Below, piece after piece: positions 44,601 through 52,594 of a stretch of 64,000 nucleotides of DNA. The notes below the pieces were generated by a model. It worked only from the letters and a program-made list of their open reading frames with translations, did not search any database and was not told the origin of the DNA. Positions within the stretch are counted from its first letter, which is position 1. The number at the start of each line of letters is the position of its first letter. The stretch is from the NCBI RefSeq assembly GCF_000165485.1, contig NC_014623.1, positions 5,288,893 to 5,352,892 of the forward strand. The letters are read 5' to 3'. The position numbers were made by a program, and so were the translations under genes. Source of the stretch: Stigmatella aurantiaca DW4/3-1 (GTDB lineage: Bacteria; Myxococcota; Myxococcia; Myxococcales; Myxococcaceae).

Positions 44601-46118
44601 ACCCCCAACGCCGCCATCGTGGTGGTGGGTGAGAGCTACTTCACCCACGGCACCGAGTGGGACAAGGAGAAGCCCTACCTGCCGGGCGATCCGATTGGCC
44701 CCGCGCACGATGCCAAGTGGGGCAATCAGTACGGTGTCATCACCGGCTTCAAGGCGCAGGGCATCCCCACGACGACGGTGCTCATCCTGCCGCGGCCCTA
44801 CATCCTGACCAACGTGGTGCCGCAGACCAACGCGCTGCTGGCGGCTTACCGTCCCGGTGACATGGGTGGCTATGCGATCGCCGACCTGCTGTTCGGCGAC
44901 GTGTTGCCGCGGGGCCAGCTGCCCTGGCAGCTGCCGCGCTCCATGAGCCAGCTCGGCACCGACGTGCCCAACAACCAGCTGGAGAAGTGGGACCTGCCGT
45001 TCGACCTGGGCGCCACCGAGGCCCAGCGCACCACCATCCGCCAGAAGATCGCCGCCGGTGAGCACATCCTGCCCGTCTACGGCGACCCGCTCTTCCAGTA
45101 CGGCGCGGGCATCCAGGGCTTCGGGCTGACCGACTCCACCCCGCCCGCGGCGTTCACCCTCCAGACGCCCGCCAACGGCACCACCATCACCGGCACGCGG
45201 CCTCCGTTCGCGTGGACGGCGAGCAGCGACGCGCAGACCGGGATCCAGAAGTACGAGCTCTTCATCGACGGCGTCCTCATCCCCTCGGCGACGACCAAGG
45301 GGACGACCGCAGCCGTTCCGGGCCTGGCGCTCGCCAATGGCAACCACACCTGGTACGTGAAGGCATACAACTGGGCCAACGGTACCACCACCTCGGCCAC
45401 GTATACCTTCACGCTGAGCGACACCACGGCGCCCGCGGCCTTCTCCGCGCTCGTCCCAGCGGCGGGCGCTACGGCCCCTGCCGATCCCACGCAGTTCATC
45501 TGGGAGCAGACCACCGACGTGGGCGCTGGCGTCTCCAAGTACGTCCTCATCGTGGACAACGTGGACCGCACGCCCGCCATCACGGGCACGGCCTACACGG
45601 GCATCACCACCAACTTGGCGCTCGGCAAGAACGCGGCGGCCTCTTCCTCCGAGTTCGGCAGCCCGAACGACGCGGTGGATGGCAACCTGGCCACGCGCTG
45701 GTCCAGCTTGGCCACGGGTGCCAGCCCGGACACCGCCACCTTCACGGTGGATCTGGGCGGCATCTATTCCATCAAGCGCGTGCTCATCAACTGGGAGGCC
45801 GCCTACGGCGTGAAGTACGTCATCGAGGCCTCGCTGGATGGCACCACCTGGAAGGCGCTCTACACGGAGAACGCCGGCAACGGGGCCACGGATGACCTGA
45901 CCGGCTTGAGCGGTGTGGGCCGGTACGTGCGGATGCGCGGCGTGCAGCGCGCCACCGTGTTCGGGTACTCGTTCTGGGAGTTCCAGGTGTATGGTGTGGG
46001 CACGGAGCAGACCTCGATCAGCGGTCTGGCCAACGGGGCTCACACTTGGCGGGTGCGTGCGGTGGATGGTGCGAACAACACCACCTTGTCCAACGGGCCC
46101 ATCTCCTTCACGAAGTAG
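41664..46118 (+). CDS. Large secreted GH3 beta-glucosidase with three CBM32 (F5/8C) domains
   Basis: 1484 residues from the ATG at 41664. Signal peptide (cleavage near AQA, residue 40). CBM32 domains at 44-165 and 176-300, a linker/Ig-like stretch (315-418), an Fn3-like domain (440-548), then the GH3 catalytic pair: the N-terminal barrel (about 565-885) with KHWPGQG (742-748) and nucleophile D820 (GYTGIICTDW), and the C-terminal domain (895-1155). Two Ig/Fn3-like repeats (1160-1250 and 1256-1484) follow, and the second is split by a third CBM32 (1316-1443). It probably releases glucose from the non-reducing ends of beta-glucan oligomers made by the GH16 enzyme. Far longer than the usual 650-850 residues of GH3. 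Confidence 0.9.
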   Translation: MNSISHLYQCARSAWSRWACAYASALLVGLMAFSPAAAQAQVNLAKGKTVTTSSNDGVFTGPSAVDGDAGTRWSSGFTDNEWIYVDLGASTSISRVTLNWETAYGKSYKIQVSANATTWTDVATVTNGDGGIDDLTVSGTGRYVRMLGVQRAIGYGYSLWEFEVYASGGGGSTGDLAKGKPATASSIENADPNLAPAYAFDGNAGTRWSSVAADPQWIRVDLGSAQQIGQVVLDWEGAYGKTYTIDGSTDDVNWTTLASISSGAPGREEINVSGTARYVRMRGTERGTGYGYSLWSFEVYKSGGGTTPPPQSGNQTIKLTFPDVAYAKINVSPTPLSVSPTPPEGLATPSVVNKGVFTYSLTFPANTTVTMSKNQYSGSVPNTDIRLVVTTSSGTQRAQTVTALAVQDAQWQVEVFSTGTTPPPSGGPIIPDPYVRPAPPPTAGAFAVNAPADGAMITNTRRPTLSWAAVTGASSYKVYVNITRNDYDWMAPGNLLNRFTEVGNVTGTSFTLNQDLVDRWTYKWYVVAQLSGGSTSRSNLRTFSVYLPKVETANDGVNLINGMRDLNKNGTIEPYEDWHNPIATRVNDLMGRLTLHEKALQLFFNAKEFPGAGFTMGPLSTEDITNFQVTAARTRLGIPIVDAGDSIHGFKTSWPTQPGLAASRNVQNAWEMGDMQRREQIAVGSRGTLSPLAEVGTKVLYPRIQEGSGEDADLAAGLTRALIAGLQGGPEVNPHSVWVTTKHWPGQGAGGEGGIVYDGTTIHYHMRPWHAAIEANTSGIMPGYAGSSLLGPEGGGAGDNVGILNYLRQNMGYTGIICTDWLPDSAWINAAKAGSDVMGGANPGQMGNFETSVPIARLDEAVRRVLDLKFRLGVFEDPYREGAAGTSAWHTADNKFLARRASQESLTLLKNDGALPLRLGAGSRIVVAGPRADDPSCMVTWRSDFHGTEFGDPTIYQAIKARAEAAGITVYKDAAPAGVTPNAAIVVVGESYFTHGTEWDKEKPYLPGDPIGPAHDAKWGNQYGVITGFKAQGIPTTTVLILPRPYILTNVVPQTNALLAAYRPGDMGGYAIADLLFGDVLPRGQLPWQLPRSMSQLGTDVPNNQLEKWDLPFDLGATEAQRTTIRQKIAAGEHILPVYGDPLFQYGAGIQGFGLTDSTPPAAFTLQTPANGTTITGTRPPFAWTASSDAQTGIQKYELFIDGVLIPSATTKGTTAAVPGLALANGNHTWYVKAYNWANGTTTSATYTFTLSDTTAPAAFSALVPAAGATAPADPTQFIWEQTTDVGAGVSKYVLIVDNVDRTPAITGTAYTGITTNLALGKNAAASSSEFGSPNDAVDGNLATRWSSLATGASPDTATFTVDLGGIYSIKRVLINWEAAYGVKYVIEASLDGTTWKALYTENAGNGATDDLTGLSGVGRYVRMRGVQRATVFGYSFWEFQVYGVGTEQTSISGLANGAHTWRVRAVDGANNTTLSNGPISFTK

Positions 46119-46151
46119 CCGTCGTCGAAGGGGAAGTTTCCGGCAGTGAGG

Positions 46152-46184
46152 GGGGCGGCCCGGCGAGGGGCCGCCCCTTTTTTT
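46152..46184 (+). terminator. Strong intrinsic terminator after the GH3 gene
   Basis: GGGGCGGCCC (46152-46161) and GGGCCGCCCC (46168-46177) form a 10-bp GC stem with a 6-nt loop, followed by seven T's (46178-46184). It is 34 bases past the GH3 stop. It is the only textbook rho-independent terminator I see in the window. Confidence 0.9.
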
Positions 46185-46273
46185 GTGGCAGTGCGGTGCA
46201 CACTTCCTGATCCCTCTCGTGGACAGAGCCTCCGATCTCGGACACGTTGCCGGGACTTTCAGGAGAACAAACC

Positions 46274-47020
46274 ATGCGCCTTGCGTTGAAGCAGGAGTTG
46301 CTCACCCTCGGTCTTGCCCTCACCCTGGCCGCGCCTCTGCCGGGCTTCGCCGCCGGTACCACGACGCCCGAGAAGCGTTTCGAGACCCCGGTGGGAATCG
46401 CTTTGTCTGTCAAGCAGATCGGCCCCGTCACGCAGACCACGGATCTACAAATCATCTGTGTGTTGAAACATGATCCCGCGGGTGACCAATACATCGAGGC
46501 AATGCAGGACTTCAATGACAAGCAAGGCGGATTGCTCTCGTCCTTGCGGGAGCGTGGCGAGTTCGTGGGGGAGCTGGGCGAGACTTTCCTCTACACGCCG
46601 CCGCCCCGCTCGATTACCCCGAAGCGGGTGCTGCTGATTGGCATTGGAGAGGCCAAGGAGCTGTCGCTGGACCGGCTGCGCCTCGTGGGCCGGATCGCGC
46701 TGCGCGAGGCCGTGCGCTTGGGGGTGAAACACGTCTCGTTCGCGCCGACGCTGCGCGACCAGGGCAGCAGTGTCATCGATGTGGGCGAGGGGGATGCGGC
46801 GGTGGTGGAGCAGATGCTGCTGGCCTACGACACGGAGAAGCGGTTGCAGCAGCAGGGGCTGGCGCCCAAGCTCCGTCTCTCGTCCTGGGTCATCGAGGCA
46901 GGCCCGAAATACTTCGAGGGCGTCAACACCCACGTGGGCGATGCCATCAAGGCAGCCGGTGAGCAGATCCAGCAGCGCGACTCAAAGCCGTATGTGAACG
47001 CGGCCCCCGCCGCCAAGTAG
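46274..47020 (+). CDS. Secreted leucyl-aminopeptidase N-terminal (M17_N) domain protein
   Basis: 248 residues from the ATG at 46274 with AGGAG upstream. A signal peptide (LLTLGLALTLAAPLPGFAA) is followed by an M17_N macro-like domain: 'FNDKQGGLLSSLRERGEFVGELGETFL', 'RVLLIGIGEAKELSLDRLRLVGRIALREAVRLGVKHVSFAP'. The C-terminal di-zinc peptidase domain of M17 enzymes is completely absent; the protein ends after about 60 further residues. It is therefore not a peptidase and may bind nucleotides, peptides or a partner peptidase in the periplasm. It follows a strong terminator, so it has its own promoter. Confidence 0.75.
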   Translation: MRLALKQELLTLGLALTLAAPLPGFAAGTTTPEKRFETPVGIALSVKQIGPVTQTTDLQIICVLKHDPAGDQYIEAMQDFNDKQGGLLSSLRERGEFVGELGETFLYTPPPRSITPKRVLLIGIGEAKELSLDRLRLVGRIALREAVRLGVKHVSFAPTLRDQGSSVIDVGEGDAAVVEQMLLAYDTEKRLQQQGLAPKLRLSSWVIEAGPKYFEGVNTHVGDAIKAAGEQIQQRDSKPYVNAAPAAK

Positions 47021-47094
47021 GGCTTGAGCGCCACGGCCAGCACTTCCAGCACCTCCGTTTGTGCCCTGGACAGCCAGACACCCTCCCCCTGTGA

Positions 47095-48039
47095 CTATGC
47101 CCCCGGCTTGCGCCGCTTGGGGCGGGGAGGCGCGGCGGTCTCGCTGCGTGGGTGGTGCTCGTCATAGACGGCGCGCAGCCGGGCGCTGTTGACGTGGGTG
47201 TAGATCTGCGTGGTGGCCAGGTCCGCGTGGCCGAGCATGGCCTGGACGGCGCGCAGGTCCGCCCCGCGCTCCACCAGGTGGGTTGCGAAGGAGTGGCGCA
47301 GCTTGTGCGGGGAGATGGGCTTGCGGATGCCCGCCTTGAGGGCATAGCGCTTGAGGAGCTTCCAGAAGCCCTGCCGGGTGAAGGCCCCTCCCCGGGGCGT
47401 GATGAAGAGCGAGCGGGATTGGCGCTTGCCCAGCAGGTGTTGCCGCGGCCCACCCAGGTAGGCCTGCACCTTCTCCACCGCCACGCTGCCCACCGGAACG
47501 ACGCGCTCCTTGCTCCCCTTCCCCTTCGCCACCAGGTAGCCCGCCCCCAGCTGCACGTCGTTGATGCCCAGCGAGCACAGCTCGCTCACGCGCAGGCCGG
47601 TGGCATACAGCAGCTCCAGCATCGCCTTGTCCCGCATGCCCGTGGGGTGGCGCTCATCCGGCGCGGCCAGCAACTGCTCCACCTCCTCCAGCGTGAGGAA
47701 ACTCGGCAGTTTTCGCGCCGAGCGCGGCGTGTCCAGGTCCTCGGTGGGGTCCTTTTCCGCATGCTTCTCGGCGATGAGAAACCGGTGGAAGCCGCGCACG
47801 GCCGCCAGGTGCCGCGCCTGGCTGCGCTTGGACAGTCCGCGCGCCCCCAACTGCATCAGGTGCGCCGTCACGTCCTCCTGCTTCACCCGGGCCACATCGA
47901 GCACCCCGCGCGCGCGCAGGTCCTCGAAGTAGACCGTGAGGTCCGCGGCATACGCGTCCACCGTCTTACCGGACAGCCCCCGCTCGGCGCGGATGAAGGC
48001 GATGAAGGTGTCCAGGAACCCCTCCATCGGACCGTTCAC
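47095..48039 (-). CDS. xerD: Tyrosine recombinase XerC/XerD
   Basis: Resolves chromosome dimers at dif. 314 residues. The N-terminal SAM-like core-binding domain (FLDTFIAFIRAERGLSGKTVDAYAADL) is followed by the catalytic domain with all residues: Arg (ATGLRVSEL), Lys (KGKGSKERVVP), HxxR (SPHKLRHSFATHLVE), His (LGHADLATTQIYTHV) and the Tyr of IYTHV. A basic C-terminal tail (PPRPKRRKPGA) is extra. Sequence alone does not separate XerC from XerD, though the LGH.DL.TTQIYTHV form favours XerD. Its ATG overlaps the previous gene's stop (ATGA, 48036-48039). Confidence 0.9.
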   Translation of the reverse strand: MNGPMEGFLDTFIAFIRAERGLSGKTVDAYAADLTVYFEDLRARGVLDVARVKQEDVTAHLMQLGARGLSKRSQARHLAAVRGFHRFLIAEKHAEKDPTEDLDTPRSARKLPSFLTLEEVEQLLAAPDERHPTGMRDKAMLELLYATGLRVSELCSLGINDVQLGAGYLVAKGKGSKERVVPVGSVAVEKVQAYLGGPRQHLLGKRQSRSLFITPRGGAFTRQGFWKLLKRYALKAGIRKPISPHKLRHSFATHLVERGADLRAVQAMLGHADLATTQIYTHVNSARLRAVYDEHHPRSETAAPPRPKRRKPGA

Positions 48040-49028
48040 CGCTCACCGCCCGCGCTCTTCCGGGCCTCCGTGGCCGCCTCCGCCTGCGCCAGCGCCGCCA
48101 GCACCCACGGCCACCCCAGCATGGAGTTGCCGGGGGACTTGAGGCAGGCGTTGGCCACCTCCAGCACCTCCTTGGGCCGGGTGTGGGCCGCCAACGCCAG
48201 GTGCGCCCGCAGGAACGGGTAGCGCAGGTAAGACAGGTTGTGGTGGAGCACCGGCGACCAGCGCAGCGTGGGCCGCCCCGTCCAGCGCTCCACCGCGAAC
48301 GCCACCATCTGAATCAGCGCTTCCCCCGGATAGAGCGGCAGGCGGAAGGCGGCCCCCAGGTACATCACCAGCGAGCTGGCGGCGACCGCCCCTCCGAGCC
48401 TCCAGGCCCCCCCGGTGCCCCAGACGAGCATCGGCACGAGGCTCAGCACGATGGCCCCCACCTGCACCCGGTTGACCGAGAGCCCTTGGCCGCGCGCCAA
48501 GCCGCCAATGCTCCCGGCGCACACCCCACCCACCATGCCCAGGCACGCCCCCATGATGGCGGCGGCCATTCCACCCATCCGAGACCCGAAGGTCTCGGCC
48601 GCCACCCCGTGCAGTCCCACCACCATGGCGAGGCTGGCCATCAGGCCCATGATCATCCCCGCCGCCAGCCCCGTGGTCAGCGCCAGGAAGAGGCCCATCA
48701 CCGAGCACAGCACCGCCGTCATGCCCCAGCCTCCGGCCAGGGGAACCCCCACCGCGTGGAGCGCCAACCCCAGCGCGAAGGAGAGCACGGGGGAGATGCC
48801 CAGCAGCAGCACGAGCATCCGCCGCGCATACACCCCCGCCGCGCGGTTGCCTTGCCCCTGCTCGCGCCAGAGCTGCCCGATGCGGCCCCCCGGACAGCGG
48901 ATGCCAGCCCCATGCAACCGGTAGTGCAGGTCCACCGGCCGCCACAGCAGCAGCCACAGCAGGGCCAGCGTCCCGGGGACTCGCTCCGGAGCGTCCTGTG
49001 CCACCTCGTGCGAGTGCTCGGTCCCCAC
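48036..49028 (-). CDS. Multi-spanning membrane protein of unknown function
   Basis: 330 residues. After a cytoplasmic N-terminus ('RPVDLHYRLHGAGIRCPGG') there are about 6-7 hydrophobic helices rich in Gly/Met/Ala ('MLVLLLGISPVLSFALGLAL', 'LFLALTTGLAAGMIMGLMAS', 'GAIVLSLVPMLVW'). The C-terminal about 90 residues are soluble and helical ('LSYLRYPFLRAHLALAAHTRPKEVLEVANACLKSPG'). I cannot name the family; it resembles the membrane part of larger HEAT-type proteins. It sits between tsaC (18-base gap) and xerD (4-base overlap). Confidence 0.7.
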   Translation of the reverse strand: MGTEHSHEVAQDAPERVPGTLALLWLLLWRPVDLHYRLHGAGIRCPGGRIGQLWREQGQGNRAAGVYARRMLVLLLGISPVLSFALGLALHAVGVPLAGGWGMTAVLCSVMGLFLALTTGLAAGMIMGLMASLAMVVGLHGVAAETFGSRMGGMAAAIMGACLGMVGGVCAGSIGGLARGQGLSVNRVQVGAIVLSLVPMLVWGTGGAWRLGGAVAASSLVMYLGAAFRLPLYPGEALIQMVAFAVERWTGRPTLRWSPVLHHNLSYLRYPFLRAHLALAAHTRPKEVLEVANACLKSPGNSMLGWPWVLAALAQAEAATEARKSAGGER

Positions 49029-49046
49029 GCGCTCCCTTTCCCTCGG

Positions 49047-49658
49047 TCAGGCGTCCAGCTGGCCCTTGCCCTGGCGGAGAATCTCGATCGAATCGCCGAT
49101 CAGCGACACCACCGTGGAGGGTTCTATCAACGTCACGCCCCCATCCAGGATGAGGTCCAACCCATGGCCCAGCCGCTCCTTGATGTCCCGGGCGTCGATG
49201 AGGGGCTCGCCCTCCTCGTCGCTGGCGGAGGTGGTGACGAGCGGCCGGCCGAGGCCCGCCGCGAGCGCGCGCGCCAGCGGGGCGTCCGGCACGCGGATGC
49301 CTACCTGCTTCTGCCTCGACATCATCATGTCCGGGACGATCCGCGTGGCCTCGAGGATGAAAGTGAAGGCCCCGGGCGTCAGCCCCTTCATGGTGCGGTA
49401 GGCGAAGTTGCTCACGTGGGCGTACTTCGCCACGTCCGACAGGTCCGGGCACAGGAATGACAGCGGCTTCTTCTTGTCGCGGCCCTTGAGCTGGTACAGC
49501 CGCTCGATGGCCTTCTTCGACGCCAGGTCACACCCCAACCCGTAGTAGGTGTCCGTGGGATAGGCGACGAGCCCCCCGCGAGACAGCACCTCCACGGCCC
49601 GGCTCACGTGGCGGGGCTGGGGATTGTGGAGATCGACCTCGAGAATGGGTGCCGACAT
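49047..49658 (-). CDS. tsaC: Threonylcarbamoyl-AMP synthase (YrdC/Sua5 family)
   Basis: Makes the threonylcarbamoyl-adenylate intermediate for tRNA t6A37. 203 residues from the ATG at 49658; GGAGG upstream fits this ATG better than the adjoining GTG. Motifs: LVAYPTDTYYGLGCDL (ATP/threonine site), 'LYQLKGRDKKKPLSFLC', 'GAFTFILEAT', 'VGIRVPDAPLA', 'PLVTTSASDEEGEP'. TsaC length, lacking the Sua5 extra domain. It is 33 bases downstream of the second antiporter. Confidence 0.93.
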   Translation of the reverse strand: MSAPILEVDLHNPQPRHVSRAVEVLSRGGLVAYPTDTYYGLGCDLASKKAIERLYQLKGRDKKKPLSFLCPDLSDVAKYAHVSNFAYRTMKGLTPGAFTFILEATRIVPDMMMSRQKQVGIRVPDAPLARALAAGLGRPLVTTSASDEEGEPLIDARDIKERLGHGLDLILDGGVTLIEPSTVVSLIGDSIEILRQGKGQLDA

Positions 49659-49691
49659 CACATGCCTCCTGGGCTCCCGGAGATTACCTCC

Positions 49692-50990
49692 TTACGCTGT
49701 CCTGGGGCGCTCGTCTCCCCGTGTCTCGCCGCTGCGCTCCAGGGCACGCCGGGTGAGGACTGGGCCCACCAGCTCGTGGGTGGTGATCATCGCCACGATG
49801 AGGACCTCCACCTGGGGGCCGAAATCCGGGAAGGTGCGGGAGACCAGGGCCGCCAGCCCGAAGGTGACGCCCGCCTGGGAGATGAGCCCCATCCACAGGT
49901 AGCGCCGCAGCCGGGGATCCTCGGCGGGCGCGAAGCGGCGGCAGGCCAGGAGGATGGCCACCGCGCGCAGCACCACCAGCAGCAGCGCCGCCGGGCCCAC
50001 CGTCATCAGCGTGTCCAGCTTCAGCCCCGCCCCGGCCGCGGCGAAGAAGAGGGCGAACACCGGCAGGCCCGCGAACTGGATGGCGTGGTGGATGTTCCGG
50101 CTCTGGCGCTCGTCCAGGTTGGCGATCAGGGCCCCGGCCGCCAGCGCCACCAGCAGGGGGGACAGGTGCAGCCGCGTGCCGCCCTCCGCCGCCGCGAAGC
50201 AGATGCCCACCAGGAACAGGGGCAGCTCCCGCTTCACCCGCCGCATGTAGACGAGCATTCCCAGCGCCAGCACGGCCCCTACCCCCACCGAGCCGAACAG
50301 CTCCCAGCCCACCCCGCTCAGCAGCCCGCCCACATCGAAACCGCCCCCGAAGCTGGCGCGGGTGATGCCCGCGGCCAGCGCGAAGGCCACCATCACGAAC
50401 AGGTCGCCGATGATGACCAGCGCCATGAGGAACTCGGTGAAGGGGCCCCGCGCGGAGGTCTCCTGCACGATGGCGATCGTCACCGTGGGCGAGAAGGAGA
50501 CCACCACCGTGGACACCAACGCGCTGACGGCCAGCGCCTGCGGCACCGTCATGAGCGTCAGGAAGGGCAGCACCGGCTTCAGGGCGAAGATCACCGCGAA
50601 GCACACCCCGAAGGTGATGCCGCACACCGTGGCGCACAGCACGGCCACCTTGGTGCCGACCCGGCGGATGAGCCCCAGGTGCAGCTCCGTGCCGGCCACC
50701 AGCGCGATCAGGCTCACCGCCAGCCCCTTCACCAGCTCCAGCCCCTTGACCCCCTCGCCCGGGATGAAGCCCATGGCATAGGGCCCCACCGCCACCCCCA
50801 CCAGCAGGTAGCCCGTCAGGCGCGGCAGCCCTACCCCCTTGGCCACCTTGCCGGCGAACAGCCCGCACAGCAGCAGTGCCCCCGCCGCCAGGAGCACCGG
50901 CGTGCCCGAGTCCACGCGCCAGAGCTGGGCGCGGGAGATGCCCGCGAGGAGCATCACCAGCAGCGCCAGCCGGATGATGGCGCCGATCAT
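49692..50990 (-). CDS. CPA2-type cation/proton antiporter, second of a pair
   Basis: 432 residues, about 12 helices (LLLCGLFAGKVAKGVGLPRLTGYLLVGVAVGPYAMGFI, 'LVAGTELHLGLIRRVGTK', 'ALVIIGDLFVMVAFALAAGI', 'VALAAGALIANLD', 'LFFAAAGAGLKLD', 'MGLISQAGVTFGLAALV'). This is the KefB/NhaA-fold CPA2 family; a D residue in IIGDLF matches the family's ion-binding position. There is no KTN or TrkA-C domain. The ATG at 50990 overlaps the end of the upstream antiporter (ATGA, 50987-50990). Confidence 0.88.
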   Translation of the reverse strand: MIGAIIRLALLVMLLAGISRAQLWRVDSGTPVLLAAGALLLCGLFAGKVAKGVGLPRLTGYLLVGVAVGPYAMGFIPGEGVKGLELVKGLAVSLIALVAGTELHLGLIRRVGTKVAVLCATVCGITFGVCFAVIFALKPVLPFLTLMTVPQALAVSALVSTVVVSFSPTVTIAIVQETSARGPFTEFLMALVIIGDLFVMVAFALAAGITRASFGGGFDVGGLLSGVGWELFGSVGVGAVLALGMLVYMRRVKRELPLFLVGICFAAAEGGTRLHLSPLLVALAAGALIANLDERQSRNIHHAIQFAGLPVFALFFAAAGAGLKLDTLMTVGPAALLLVVLRAVAILLACRRFAPAEDPRLRRYLWMGLISQAGVTFGLAALVSRTFPDFGPQVEVLIVAMITTHELVGPVLTRRALERSGETRGDERPRTA

Positions 50991-52189
50991 GCCGTCCCCT
51001 TCGGCGCCCTGCGGGGAGGCTCCAGCACCCACCGGAAGGCGCGGCTGGCCAGCACTTCGTTGATGACCGCGCCCACGGCGACGATGTCGAAGACCTGCTG
51101 GGACAGCTCGCCTGGCACCAGCAGCAGGTACTCCGCCACCAGACACAGCGCCAGGCCACCCTGGGAGATCAGGGCGTAGCCCAGCCGGGGGGGCAGCTCC
51201 AGCATGTTCGCCGCGGCGCGCCGCGCCAGGGAGCCGCCCAGGATCTTCCCCACGAAGCGCAACGTCACGTACCCGGGCAGCAGAAGCCACGCATTCAGGT
51301 CTTGACCGTGCAGGTGACAGCCCACCAGGAACACGAGCACCAGGTACGCGGGTCGCTCGAAGCGCCCCAGGGCGCGCGCCACCTGCTCCACGGCCCGTCC
51401 GCCCACCAGCGCCAGCGTCGCCCCGCAGGCCACCCCCGCGAGCAGTGCGGACACGCGCAGGTAGGCAGCCGCGCCCCCCACCAGCGCCACGCCGCCGAGG
51501 GTGACGGCCATCAGCTCCGCGGGGTCCTTCAGCCCATACGTGAGGAAGGCGATCAGCGCGCCGCACATCATCCCCAGCAGCATCGCCAGGCTCACCAGCC
51601 CCAGCCCCTCCGCCGGACTGGCCGAGGCGCCCAGGGCCAGGGCCAGGGCCAGCACGCCGAGCCCCACACCGTCATCCAGGATGGTGAGCAGCGCCACCGC
51701 CAGCCCGCGCGAGCGCTCCATGCGCCCACTGCGGTAGCCCAGCACCGCGAAATGTCCCGACGAGAGGCTGGCCGCCGCGCCCAGCAGCGCCGCGCCCCCC
51801 ACCGCCGTGGCCAGTGGAAACTCGCTGGTGAGCAGCAGCACGGCCGCCAGCGGCACCGAGACGAACAGAAAGGCCACCCCGGCATGGGCCAGGGCCGCCG
51901 TGAACACCACGCGTGGCAGCAGCCGCAACAGCCGGGGATCCAGGTTCAGCCCGAGGATGACCCCCACCGTTCCCAGGCCCAGCGCCACCACGGGCCGCAG
52001 GGACTCCAGATCCTGGACGGTGAGCACCCCTGTCTGTCCAGGCCCGAGCAAGGCTCCAAACAGGAGAAACAGCAGCCCGCTGGCCGCGAGCTGCGCGATG
52101 CCCGGCAAGCGGACGGCGTCCAGCAACGTCCGGCTCGAAGCCAACAGGGAGAGCGCCGCGATGGCGAGAAAGACGAGCAGCGCCTGCAC
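50987..52189 (-). CDS. CPA2-type cation/proton antiporter, first of a pair
   Basis: 400 residues with about 12 helices. CPA2 features: 'LRPVVALGLGTVGVILGLNLD', 'GGAALLGAAASLSSGHFAVLG', 'LLTILDDGVGLGVLALALAL' (acidic residues DD in the ion-binding helix), 'LVLVFLVGCHLHGQDLNAW', 'YALISQGGLALCLVAEYLLL'. It is distinct from, not a copy of, the next gene. It starts 33 bases after the PII-like gene and overlaps the next antiporter by 4 bases. Paired antiporter genes may form a heteromeric transporter. Confidence 0.87.
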   Translation of the reverse strand: MQALLVFLAIAALSLLASSRTLLDAVRLPGIAQLAASGLLFLLFGALLGPGQTGVLTVQDLESLRPVVALGLGTVGVILGLNLDPRLLRLLPRVVFTAALAHAGVAFLFVSVPLAAVLLLTSEFPLATAVGGAALLGAAASLSSGHFAVLGYRSGRMERSRGLAVALLTILDDGVGLGVLALALALGASASPAEGLGLVSLAMLLGMMCGALIAFLTYGLKDPAELMAVTLGGVALVGGAAAYLRVSALLAGVACGATLALVGGRAVEQVARALGRFERPAYLVLVFLVGCHLHGQDLNAWLLLPGYVTLRFVGKILGGSLARRAAANMLELPPRLGYALISQGGLALCLVAEYLLLVPGELSQQVFDIVAVGAVINEVLASRAFRWVLEPPRRAPKGTA

Positions 52190-52222
52190 GGTTCCGTGCT
52201 TACACCGCCCGGGGGGGCGCCG

Positions 52223-52558
52223 TCACTCCCGCCGGAACAGGGGTGCGGACACCACCGGAAGGGCGATCAGCCGGCCCATGGGCGGCTCATCCGCATCCAT
52301 CTCCAGCTGGACACGGTTCACCAGCCGTTCAATTTCTTCGGCGGACTGAGGCAACAGGCTCAGCAACACGAGCCGGTCCTCATCCGCGCCCAGCGCCAGG
52401 CTGCGCAGTCCCGCGAAGACGGGCACCTCGGCGGACAGCGCGGCCGCGGCGCTCCGGGCCCGCACCACCCACGGCTCCGGGATACCAAAATCCCGGAGAC
52501 GGCGGATGGCCCGCTCGAGCTGCTCCACCTGTTCGAGCATCGTGATGAGGAGAAACAC
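52223..52558 (-). CDS. PII-like signalling protein
   Basis: 111 residues from a GTG at 52558. It has the ferredoxin-like layout of PII-like proteins: beta 1 MFLLITML, helix 'EQLERAIRRLRDFGI', 'PWVVRARSAAAALSAEVPVFAGLRSL' (T-loop region), 'DRLVLLSLLPQSAEEIERLVNRVQLEM' and 'MGRLIALPVVSAPLF'. No classical PII uridylylation Tyr motif is apparent. It heads an operon with two CPA2 antiporters, as PII-like proteins often regulate neighbouring transporters by nucleotide binding. Assignment is from fold pattern and context. Confidence 0.65.
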   Translation of the reverse strand: MFLLITMLEQVEQLERAIRRLRDFGIPEPWVVRARSAAAALSAEVPVFAGLRSLALGADEDRLVLLSLLPQSAEEIERLVNRVQLEMDADEPPMGRLIALPVVSAPLFRRE

Positions 52559-52594
52559 GTCCCCTGTTTAGCGGGTCCGCGTCCCCCCGTCACG

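Noticed and set aside
46188-46202. TGGCAGTGCGGTGCA as a sigma-54 promoter before the M17_N gene.
   Set aside because: GG and GC are 9 instead of 10 bases apart and the -12 element is not TTGC-like.
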